The translations under genes and the position numbers were made by a program. Below, piece after piece: positions 1 through 5,907 of a stretch of 5,938 bases of DNA. The notes below the pieces were generated by a model that searched no databases, was not told the DNA's origin, and worked only from the letters and a program-made list of their open reading frames with translations. The stretch is from an uncultured Selenomonas sp. Its GTDB lineage: Bacteria; Bacillota; Negativicutes; Selenomonadales; Selenomonadaceae. The stretch lies in NCBI GenBank assembly GCA_937981305.1, contig CALJPB010000368.1, positions 1 through 5,938 of the forward strand, read 5' to 3'. Each line of letters opens with the position of its first letter. The stretch's first letter is position 1.

Positions 1-299
1 ATTTTTGTACCTCTGGGCCACTTCCCGCGCGCGTGCAGGTATTGATAAGCAACTTTGTGATAGTTTTTGATGATGAGGTTTTCGGGAATGGTGTGGAGAA
101 TAGAGCGCATATACTCCATCAGTGCATTGTTGAATGCAACCAGTAATACCTTGTCGTTTTTGTGGAGTGTGCTTAAATATTTGGCACGCAGCAAGGCGAT
201 TGTGGTTTTGCCGCTTCCGGCTGTTCCTAAAACGATAATATGTCCCTTCGGTGGCAGTGCCAGGACTTCGTTTTGTTTTCCTTTGGGGTGGATTTGCAT
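1..299 (-). CDS. SF1 (UvrD/Rep-like) helicase or ATPase, N-terminal 99 codons only
   Basis: Partial gene, read from ATG at 299-297 leftward off the window; the frame stays open to base 1. The visible protein has a Q-motif-like stretch (KQNEVL, residues 8-13), a textbook Walker A motif GTAGSGKT at residues 25-32 with K31 as the nucleotide-binding lysine, then VLLVAFNNAL (51-60), which resembles motif Ia of UvrD-type superfamily 1 helicases, and a following NYHKVAYQYL segment in the place where family members have a TFHS/W-type stretch. This supports an ATP-dependent DNA or RNA helicase/translocase. Motifs II-VI and any fused nuclease domain lie outside the window, so the exact role (repair, restriction or phage defence) cannot be told. 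AAGGA lies 6-7 bases before the ATG. GC is about 46%, clearly below its neighbours, which suggests recent acquisition. It lies 57 bases after the phosphatase gene on the same strand and may be cotranscribed with it. Confidence 0.72.
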   Translation of the reverse strand, partial: MQIHPKGKQNEVLALPPKGHIIVLGTAGSGKTTIALLRAKYLSTLHKNDKVLLVAFNNALMEYMRSILHTIPENLIIKNYHKVAYQYLHARGKWPRGTK

Positions 300-356
300 A
301 GCAGTTCCTTTCTGCGTGTACGCTTCGCATTCCCTATGTATTTCGTCCGTGTGTCT

Positions 357-815
357 TTATCCGTTTTTTATTAGTTCCTTTAATAGCGCATGACACCCCG
401 CATCCACGTCACGATAGGTCACGTCGAAGTTGCCGGTGTACCACGGGTCGGCGACGTCGCGTTCCTCGCCGATGTAGGAGAGGAGGCGGTGTACCTTGCC
501 TTTGGGATCGCCGCCCGTGAGGCGGTCGAGGTCGTTCATGTTCTCGGTGTCCATGCCGATGATGATGTCGAATGCGCTGTAGTCGGCGGTGGTCATCAGT
601 GTTGCGCGACGTTTCTCGAACGGGATGTTATGTGCGCGGAGAACTTCGCGTGTGCCGCGATGGGTGTCGCTGCCGATCTCGTCACGGTGGAGCGCCTTGG
701 ACTCCACAAGGATTTTATCGGCAAGCCCCGCTTCGCGCACGAGGTGTTTCATGACGAACTCTGCCATCGGGGAGCGGCAGATGTTGCCGTGGCAGACGAA
801 TAATATTTTCTTCAT
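357..815 (-). CDS. Low-molecular-weight protein tyrosine phosphatase
   Basis: Complete 152-residue cytoplasmic phosphatase, the usual size for the family. The P-loop CHGNICRS is at residues 8-15 (nucleophile C8, phosphate-binding R14, S15), and the general-acid loop DPWYTGNF begins at D123; these are the family's catalytic elements. The residue after GN in the P-loop is Ile. The related arginine phosphatase YwlE has Thr there, so phosphotyrosine (or a small phosphomonoester) is the more likely substrate. Bacterial members often reverse BY-kinase phosphorylation in exopolysaccharide control, but no such kinase is in the window. The ATG at 815-813 is preceded by AGGAG eight bases upstream. It is transcribed away from the TpsB transporter gene, and the helicase fragment follows it 57 bases downstream. 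No terminator hairpin is visible after its TAA stop. Confidence 0.93.
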   Translation of the reverse strand: MKKILFVCHGNICRSPMAEFVMKHLVREAGLADKILVESKALHRDEIGSDTHRGTREVLRAHNIPFEKRRATLMTTADYSAFDIIIGMDTENMNDLDRLTGGDPKGKVHRLLSYIGEERDVADPWYTGNFDVTYRDVDAGCHALLKELIKNG

Positions 816-851
816 GATCTATGCTCCTGTCTGTATACTGTTCCTTTTCAA

Positions 852-880
852 AGTTTACCGCAATCATATGCGGATTGCAA
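852..880 (-). promoter_or_regulatory. Candidate promoter of the tyrosine phosphatase gene
   Basis: Read on the minus strand, TTGCAA (880-875) is followed after exactly 17 bases by TAAACT (857-852). Each box matches the sigma-70/sigma-A consensus at 4 of 6 positions. The predicted transcript start is near 845, about 30 bases before the phosphatase ATG, leaving room for the AGGAG ribosome site. This is prediction from spacing and box identity only. Confidence 0.45.
858..878. repeat. Two overlapping inverted repeats within the phosphatase promoter
   Basis: CCGCA (858-862) and TGCGG (869-873) form one perfect inverted repeat with a 6-base gap. GCAATC (860-865) and GATTGC (873-878) form a second one with a 7-base gap. 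Both occupy the spacer between the -10 and -35 boxes of the leftward promoter, and the second reaches into the -35 box. Such placement suits an operator for a dimeric repressor, but no regulator gene is visible and short palindromes also occur by chance. Confidence 0.35.
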
Positions 881-899
881 CCGCGCCGCCCCTCCTGCC

Positions 900-928
900 T
901 TGTGTTTTCCCCCCGAAAATGCTAGAAT
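900..928 (+). promoter_or_regulatory. Candidate extended -10 promoter for the tpsB-trmB-SEDS unit
   Basis: TTGTGT (900-905), a 17-base spacer and TAGAAT (923-928) form the promoter. The -10 box matches consensus at 5 of 6 positions and is preceded by TGC, giving the extended -10 element TGnTAGAAT, which can compensate for the weak -35 box (3 of 6). Transcription would begin near 935, about 48 bases before the preferred tpsB start. The -35 box lies only 19 bases from the -35 box of the leftward phosphatase promoter. Confidence 0.5.
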
Positions 929-952
929 GTAGTCGAATTATTGGCCGTGTTT

Positions 953-986
953 AGGAGCTGTGATACGAACGTGCGAGATGGGATGA
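953..986 (+). promoter_or_regulatory. tpsB translation start region with a misplaced ribosome site
   Basis: The only clear Shine-Dalgarno sequence, AGGAG at 953-957, is 25 bases before the first ATG of the frame (983) and 13 bases before an in-frame GTG (971). A very short out-of-frame reading frame, GTG at 960 to TGA at 984-986 (eight codons), ends on the ATGA that also contains the tpsB ATG. It could therefore in principle couple to it, although its own GTG is only two bases from AGGAG, which is too close for normal initiation. The true start of tpsB is therefore unsettled among 971, 983 and 992. Confidence 0.3.
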
Positions 987-2647
987 ACCATATGGAAAAG
1001 GGTATGATGCTGCGTGCAGGGCTTGCGGCGTGTATTTGTGCGGGACTTGCAGCGCAGGGATCTGCGGGGCTTGCTGCGCCGTCTCTGGCGCGTCCCGGGG
1101 CGGATGTCGCGGCGGAGCAGCCGCATCCTGAGATCGGTGTGGAGGATGGTGTGCCGCGCTATCGTCAAGATGGGGACGATGCACAGTTTACGATTGAGAA
1201 CTTCATTATGGAGGCGCCCGATCTCGTCCTCGACAAGGATGCGCTTGCGCGTATTCTTTCCGAGGGGATGGGGGAGAAGCGTACGATGGCGCAGCTGCGG
1301 CAGACGGTGGATGAGCTGACGTCCTACTGTCGCAGTCACGGCTATCCTGCCGCTGCGGTGTATCTGCCGCCGCAGGAGAGTACGGACGGCGTGGTGGTGC
1401 TGCGCGTTCTGCCGGGGCGTTACGATGAGATTGTGATCGAGAATAAGAGCCGCCTCAGAACGCCTGTGGCGCGGCGTATTATCGCAGGGCTCAAAACGGG
1501 CGATGTTATCACGACCGAACGTCTGGAGACGGCGCTCTACGGGGTGTCGGATGCGACGGGAGCGCGTGCGGTGGGGGTGCTGAGCCCCGGACGGGAGTTC
1601 GGTACGAGCAGGCTGACGGTGCGCATCGAGGACTCGAAGGAGTCGAATACGGTTTTCTATGTAGAGAACTACGGCAGCCCGTCGACGGGGCGGTATCGCT
1701 ACGGCCTGCAGGAGACGCTTTACGATCCGTCGGGGACGGGGGACAAGGTGAGTCTCGGTACGCTGATCTCGAACGGAAGTCTGCGTAATTTCTATGCGAA
1801 CTATGAGACGGTGGTCGGGCATGGCGGTTCGACGCTGGGCATTGGTGTTTCGCGTATGAATTACAAGGTGGGCAGGGAGCTCTCTCCGATCGGTGCGGAG
1901 GGCAATTCGCTGACGCTCTCGCTCTTTGGACAGGCTCCGCTCTATCATCTGACGGAGCGCAGTCTCATGTTCCGTTACGGCTATAACTATCGCAATCTGA
2001 ATGATGATATCACGGGGTTCGATCTGAGGGGCAAGAAGCACACGCACAGTATTTATGCGGGGCTGGTCGGTATGCAGCGGTCGCGCGGGCTGATGCTGAA
2101 CTACACGGCGAATCTGACGGTCGGGTCGTTGGGCCTGGACTCGGACTACAGCCGTGTGTTGGGGACGCTGAACCACACGGAGGACGGAACGTATGCGAAG
2201 CTCGAAGCGGATGTGACGGCGGTGCAGCAGCTCGGGCACAGCACCGATTTTATGGTCAAGGTTTCGGGGCAGAAGGCGAGCCGCAATCTCGACAGTTCGG
2301 AGGAGTTCTACCTCGGCGGTCCGAACGGTGTGCGTGCCTACGCGCAGGGCGAGGGGACGGGCGACGAGGGGGCGCTCGGCACGGCGGAGGTGCGCTGGCA
2401 CACGCCGCTGCGCGGGCTGACGCTGAGTACGTTCTACGATGCGGGCGCGGTGCGTGTGAGCAAGGGCATGGACGGCGGCGCGGATCGTGTGACGCTGCGC
2501 GGTTGGGGACTCGGCGCGGCGTACAGTGAGCCGGGCGACTGGTTCGCACGGCTGGACTATGCCAAGCGGATCGGACTGGATCCATCGGTGTCAGTGAAGA
2601 ACAACGCGAAGAACCGCGTCTGGTTCATGGCGGGAAAGATTTGGTAA
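983..2647 (+). CDS. Two-partner secretion outer-membrane transporter (TpsB; ShlB/FhaC/HecB family)
   Basis: 554 residues from ATG 983, normal for the family. Proteins of this type form a 16-stranded outer-membrane barrel that exports, and sometimes activates, a large TpsA exoprotein such as a hemolysin or adhesin. The N-terminus has basic residues (K6, R11), then a hydrophobic Ala/Gly/Leu-rich stretch (about residues 12-35), consistent with a Sec signal peptide; the cleavage site is uncertain. Two POTRA domains follow, roughly 69-145 (FTIENFIMEAP onward) and 147-217. The barrel fills the rest. LGGPNGVRAYAQGE (residues 444-457) is the conserved loop-6 motif with the key Arg, in the common VRAY form. 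The protein ends in an aromatic Trp, the usual outer-membrane assembly signal. No TpsA gene is visible here. The frame is open upstream to a TTG at 941, but that lies only about six bases past the predicted transcript start, so I prefer ATG 983. trmB follows 46 bases later. Confidence 0.9.
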   Translation: MNHMEKGMMLRAGLAACICAGLAAQGSAGLAAPSLARPGADVAAEQPHPEIGVEDGVPRYRQDGDDAQFTIENFIMEAPDLVLDKDALARILSEGMGEKRTMAQLRQTVDELTSYCRSHGYPAAAVYLPPQESTDGVVVLRVLPGRYDEIVIENKSRLRTPVARRIIAGLKTGDVITTERLETALYGVSDATGARAVGVLSPGREFGTSRLTVRIEDSKESNTVFYVENYGSPSTGRYRYGLQETLYDPSGTGDKVSLGTLISNGSLRNFYANYETVVGHGGSTLGIGVSRMNYKVGRELSPIGAEGNSLTLSLFGQAPLYHLTERSLMFRYGYNYRNLNDDITGFDLRGKKHTHSIYAGLVGMQRSRGLMLNYTANLTVGSLGLDSDYSRVLGTLNHTEDGTYAKLEADVTAVQQLGHSTDFMVKVSGQKASRNLDSSEEFYLGGPNGVRAYAQGEGTGDEGALGTAEVRWHTPLRGLTLSTFYDAGAVRVSKGMDGGADRVTLRGWGLGAAYSEPGDWFARLDYAKRIGLDPSVSVKNNAKNRVWFMAGKIW

Positions 2648-2693
2648 TCGGTCTGTTTTCTGCGCGGCAGAACGGGGATGAGCGGGATATACT

Positions 2694-3353
2694 ATGAGAC
2701 TGAGACGAAAGCCGTGGATTGATGCGGCAATTCTGGACTATGCGGACTTTGTGACGCCGCTTGGCGGCGATTGGTCGAAATGTGCGGGCGCGTGGACGGA
2801 GACGTTTGGGCGCACGGCACCGCTTCACGTGGAGATCGGTGTGGGTAAGGGCGATTTTCTGACGGAGCTGGCGGCGCGTCATCCCGAGGTGAACTATGTC
2901 GGGCTTGAGGCGCAGCAGGGGGTGCTCTACTTTGCCGCACGGAAGGCGGCGGCGCGTGCACTGTCGAATGTGCGGCTGCTCGTTTTTGATGCGGCGCATT
3001 TGACGGAGCTCTTTGCACCCCGTGAAGTGGATCGCATCTATCTGAATTTTTCCGATCCGTGGCCGAAGGCACGTCATGCGAAGCGCCGGTTGACGAGCGA
3101 GCTTTTCCTTGCACGGTATGCGGCTGTTCTGCGTGAGGGTAGAGAGATTCACTTTAAGACGGACAACATGGGGCTGTTCGATTACTCGCTTGAGACGATG
3201 GCGGCGCAGGGGTGGCAGCTCTCGCGCGTGACGCACGATCTCCATGCGCTCGGTGAGGCGGATAATATCATGACGGAGTATGAACGCAAATTCAGCGCAC
3301 GCGGGGCGAAGATCGGGCGCGTTGTGGCGCGTCCGCCCGTGGGGCGTGCGTGA
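2694..3353 (+). CDS. trmB: tRNA (guanine-N7-)-methyltransferase TrmB
   Basis: 219 residues, the normal length. TrmB uses S-adenosylmethionine to make m7G at position 46 in the variable loop of many tRNAs, in the cytoplasm. The SAM-binding motif I is HVEIGVGKGDFL (45-56), and YVGLEAQQGVL (68-78) continues the Rossmann fold. The family hallmark LNFSDPWPKARHAKRRLT lies at 117-134, with D121 in the active site, and the C-terminal substrate motif TEYERKF is at 194-200. Together these are diagnostic. ATG 2694 has GGGA six bases upstream. It is 46 bases downstream of tpsB, with a small hairpin between them but no T-tract, so readthrough is likely. Its TGA stop overlaps the ATG of the SEDS gene by one base, which suggests translational coupling. 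Confidence 0.96.
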   Translation: MRLRRKPWIDAAILDYADFVTPLGGDWSKCAGAWTETFGRTAPLHVEIGVGKGDFLTELAARHPEVNYVGLEAQQGVLYFAARKAAARALSNVRLLVFDAAHLTELFAPREVDRIYLNFSDPWPKARHAKRRLTSELFLARYAAVLREGREIHFKTDNMGLFDYSLETMAAQGWQLSRVTHDLHALGEADNIMTEYERKFSARGAKIGRVVARPPVGRA

Positions 3354-4531
3354 TGCGTACGCGCTACACACTCTTTAAGAGTGAGACGGAGCCGATTGTC
3401 ATCATCATGGCGATTCTCCTCGTGACGGGGACGATCAATGTCTTCAGTTCGAGCTATGTGCTCGCGGCAATGAATTTCGAGAATCCGTATTATTTTTTGC
3501 AGCGCCATCTGGCGTGGGTTTTTCTCGGGCTGCTTGCGTGTTGGCTCTGTCGGCGCATGAACTATCAACGGATGCGCGGGTGGATGTTTCTCGGGATGGG
3601 AGTCACGGTGTTTCTGCTGATCGCTGTGCTCTTTGTCGGAACGACGATCAATGGGGCGCAGCGGTGGATTGCACTCGGGCCTTTGAGCTTCCAGCCGGCG
3701 GAGTTTGCAAAGCTCATGGCGGTTCTGATGGGGGCGTTTTCGATCGCGGCGGTGCTCAGCAAGGAACACTTTCGCCTTGATCGGGATGGGGGGCGCGTTT
3801 TTACGCCGTTTGGTGCGATTCTCGTGATGGCGTTCCTCGTCTATCGCGAGCCGGATTTTGGGACGGCGTGCATTGTGTTTGGTGTGCCTCTCTTGATGGC
3901 GCTTGTGCTGCTTGTGCCGCCGCGCCGATGGCTGTGGATCGTGCCGCCGACGGTGCTCGCGGCATTTGCCATTGGGACGCTGCAGCCGTACCGCATGAAG
4001 CGTCTTGAGGTCTGGTTCGATCCGTGGTCGGACGCGCGTGATGCGGGCTACCAAATGGTGCAGTCGCTCTCGACAATCGGCTCGGGCGGGATCTTCGGGA
4101 TGGGCTTCGGCGATGGTGTGAGCAAGTACGAGTATCTGCCGGAGGCGCATACGGATTTTGCGTTTGCAATTTTCAGTCAGGAACACGGATTTTTCGGGGT
4201 GCTGCTGATCTTCTTCCTGTTTGCGGTGCTGCTCATCACCTGTATGCGTGTGGCGGCGCGTGCAAAGGATACGTTCGGGCAGGTGCTTGCGCTCGGCATC
4301 ATCTTTCTCGTGCTCGGGCAGGCACTGGCGAATCTCGCGATGGTGGCGGGGCTGCTGCCTGTCGTGGGCGTGCCGCTGCCGTTCATCAGCTACGGCGGGT
4401 CGTCGCTGATCGTGACGATGGCGGGCATGGGGATGCTGCTCGGCATTGCCGACCGCAGCCGCACGCAGCCGGTGAAAGACGGTGCTGCGGATCCTGAGAA
4501 GCGGCGCAGACGCATTCATGTAGTGCGATGA
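3353..4531 (+). CDS. ftsW: SEDS-family peptidoglycan glycosyltransferase, FtsW-like
   Basis: 392-residue integral membrane protein. SEDS proteins polymerise lipid II into glycan strands together with a class B penicillin-binding protein, at the septum (FtsW), side wall (RodA) or spore cortex (SpoVE). About ten membrane segments can be picked out (near 15-36, 53-66, 77-97, 117-136, 151-164, 171-189, 192-209, 279-302, 308-333 and 344-366). Conserved motifs are GAQRWIALGPLSFQPAEFAK (101-120), REPDFGT (165-171), GYQMVQSLSTIGSGG (232-246), YLPEAHTDF (261-269) with D268 the presumed catalytic Asp, and PLPFISYGGSS (341-351). The FDPWSD and YLPEAHTDF wording is more FtsW- than RodA-like, but paralogues are common, so the symbol is tentative. 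Where FtsW usually has GEELG, this protein has SQEHG. A basic tail (RRRRIHVVR) ends the protein. I chose ATG 3353, overlapping the trmB stop; a GTG one codon earlier is possible. Confidence 0.9.
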   Translation: MRTRYTLFKSETEPIVIIMAILLVTGTINVFSSSYVLAAMNFENPYYFLQRHLAWVFLGLLACWLCRRMNYQRMRGWMFLGMGVTVFLLIAVLFVGTTINGAQRWIALGPLSFQPAEFAKLMAVLMGAFSIAAVLSKEHFRLDRDGGRVFTPFGAILVMAFLVYREPDFGTACIVFGVPLLMALVLLVPPRRWLWIVPPTVLAAFAIGTLQPYRMKRLEVWFDPWSDARDAGYQMVQSLSTIGSGGIFGMGFGDGVSKYEYLPEAHTDFAFAIFSQEHGFFGVLLIFFLFAVLLITCMRVAARAKDTFGQVLALGIIFLVLGQALANLAMVAGLLPVVGVPLPFISYGGSSLIVTMAGMGMLLGIADRSRTQPVKDGAADPEKRRRRIHVVR

Positions 4532-4533
4532 TG

Positions 4534-4558
4534 AGGGAGGCGGCGGCGTCTCCCTTTT
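4534..4558 (+). terminator. Intrinsic terminator after the SEDS gene
   Basis: GGGAGGCG (4535-4542) pairs with CGTCTCCC (4547-4554), eight base pairs including one G-T wobble, around a GCGG loop. TTTTCT follows directly, and A4534-T4555 can extend the stem. It begins three bases past the SEDS stop codon, so it should end the tpsB-trmB-SEDS transcript and insulate the str operon from it. Confidence 0.85.
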
Positions 4559-4571
4559 CTGATTTCTATCC

Positions 4572-4659
4572 AAGAAGAAAAGAAAGATACGCTAGAAAAG
4601 GTGTAAATGAAAAACTTTGTAAAATATGCGTTGACAAGCGTTTTGACGGATGATATTAT
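4572..4659 (+). promoter_or_regulatory. Strong promoter of the str (L7Ae-like/rpsL/rpsG/fusA) operon
   Basis: TTGACA (4631-4636) is a perfect -35 box. It is followed by a 17-base spacer and TATTAT (4654-4659), a 5-of-6 match to the -10 consensus. The 60 bases upstream are AT-rich with A-tracts (for example GAAAAACTTTG at 4609-4619 and TAAAAT at 4620-4625), as in UP elements of ribosomal promoters. Transcription should begin near 4665-4666, giving a leader of only about 22 bases before the first ATG, too short for a riboswitch or large leader structure. Confidence 0.88.
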
Positions 4660-4687
4660 GTGACAGTCCCCTTTTTGGAGGTGAACT

Positions 4688-4933
4688 ATGTCTCTGGAAA
4701 AATTGCGAACAGCGCGTACGGTCGCCGGCATTCATCAGGTGTGCAAGGCGGTGAAGAATGGCGCGGCGGAGATGGTGTTCATCGCGAGCGATGTGGACGG
4801 GCGGGTGCTCGATCCGCTCTTTGCCGCGTGTGGGGACGTGGGAATCATCCCTGACCGCTCCGCAACGAAGGCGGAGCTCGGCGCTGCGGTACACCTCGAT
4901 GTGGGTGCAGCGGCGGTTGCCAAACTACGGTAA
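4688..4933 (+). CDS. L7Ae/YbxF-family small RNA-binding protein
   Basis: 81 residues, matching the roughly 82-residue YbxF (RplGB) of Bacillus, whose gene also lies just before rpsL. L7Ae/L30e-fold proteins bind RNA kink-turns; the Bacillus homologue binds k-turn RNA in vitro, but its cellular role is not well settled. Residues 14-25 (GIHQVCKAVKNG) occupy the place of the RNA-contacting helix, AAEMVFIASDVD (26-37) is the following strand region, and the C-terminus LDVGAAAVAKL (70-80) is the typical family ending. ATG 4688 has a strong GGAGG (4677-4681) six bases upstream, and the strong promoter places this gene first in the operon. A perfect hairpin overlaps its stop codon. The family is clear; the function is inferred from it. 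Confidence 0.88.
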   Translation: MSLEKLRTARTVAGIHQVCKAVKNGAAEMVFIASDVDGRVLDPLFAACGDVGIIPDRSATKAELGAAVHLDVGAAAVAKLR

Positions 4934-4954
4934 AAACGCAGTTCTCTGCGTTTT
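4933..4954 (+). promoter_or_regulatory. Perfect 9-bp hairpin between the L7Ae-like gene and rpsL
   Basis: AAAACGCAG (4933-4941) and CTGCGTTTT (4946-4954) are exact reverse complements around a TTCT loop. The left arm starts at the last base of the TAA stop. The four T's belong to the stem and are followed by CATA, so it is at best a weak terminator; an attenuator, RNase processing site or 3'-end stabiliser are alternatives. rpsL, rpsG and fusA lie downstream and need expression, so full termination is unlikely. Confidence 0.6.
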
Positions 4955-4997
4955 CATACAAAAGAAATGATATGACGACAAAGGAAGGAGGTGCAGT

Positions 4998-5375
4998 ATG
5001 CCAACGATCAATCAGCTCATTCGCAAGAGCCGGAAGAGCCTTGAGGAGAAATCGAAAGCACCAGCACTGAAGAACAGCCCGCAGAAGCGCGGCGTCTGCA
5101 CGCGTGTCTATACGTCCACGCCGAAGAAGCCGAACTCTGCTCTTAGAAAGGTTGCTCGTGTTCGCCTGACGAACAGCATCGAGGTGACCGCATACATCCC
5201 CGGAATCGGGCACAATCTGCAGGAGCACAGCGTCGTCCTTATTCGCGGCGGCCGTGTCAAGGATCTGCCGGGTGTTCGTTACCACATCATTCGCGGTTCC
5301 CTCGATACCGCAGGGGTTCAGAACCGTGCACAGGGTCGCTCCAAGTACGGCGCGAAGCGTGCGAAGAAGAAGTAA
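4998..5375 (+). CDS. rpsL: 30S ribosomal protein S12
   Basis: 125 residues, full length. S12 sits at the decoding centre of the 30S subunit and controls tRNA selection fidelity. The near-invariant blocks [17 protein letters not shown] (here [26 protein letters not shown], 26-51, beginning with Asn-Ser rather than the E. coli Ala-Cys) and [26 protein letters not shown] (71-96) are present. The two classical streptomycin-resistance positions both carry the sensitive Lys (K43 and K88), and D89, the residue beta-methylthiolated by RimO in E. coli, is kept. ATG 4998 has AAGGAGGTG at 4985-4993 in ideal position. It lies 64 bases after the L7Ae-like gene, with the hairpin between them, and 27 bases before rpsG. 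Confidence 0.99.
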   Translation: MPTINQLIRKSRKSLEEKSKAPALKNSPQKRGVCTRVYTSTPKKPNSALRKVARVRLTNSIEVTAYIPGIGHNLQEHSVVLIRGGRVKDLPGVRYHIIRGSLDTAGVQNRAQGRSKYGAKRAKKK

Positions 5376-5873
<498 letters not shown>

Positions 5874-5907
5874 TATTTATCGGCAGTGTAAGGAGCGATA
5901 GGAAACA

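Noticed and set aside
390..803. Plus-strand open frame of 137 codons opposite the phosphatase
   Set aside because: The minus-strand frame carries the complete phosphatase catalytic motifs and a ribosome site; the plus frame has neither.
1019..1036. Possible lipobox LAAC in the TpsB N-terminus (C17 counting from ATG 983)
   Set aside because: Only about five residues separate the last Arg from the Cys, too short for a lipoprotein signal, and TpsB proteins are barrels exported by a normal Sec signal.
2310..2352. VRAY instead of VRGY in the TpsB loop-6 motif
   Set aside because: The GGPNGVRAY form is, to my knowledge, a common variant in this family and keeps the essential Arg, so it is not a defect.
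938..2401. Long antisense open frame (487 codons) opposite tpsB
   Set aside because: It is Arg/His-rich with no recognisable domain, and lies exactly opposite a gene with clear family motifs; GC-rich coding DNA often leaves such open antisense frames.
2658..2672. Small hairpin TTCTGC-GCG-GCAGAA between tpsB and trmB as a terminator
   Set aside because: Only six base pairs with a three-base loop and no T-tract behind it; readthrough into trmB is more likely.
3182..4573. Long antisense open frame (463 codons) opposite the SEDS gene
   Set aside because: Highly basic, low-complexity composition without motifs, opposite a well-supported membrane protein, and crossing the terminator.
4665..4687. 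Hairpin in the str leader hiding the ribosome site by pairing C's (4668-4671) with GGAGG
   Set aside because: Only two contiguous G-C pairs around a TTTTT loop plus a mismatch; too weak to claim regulation.
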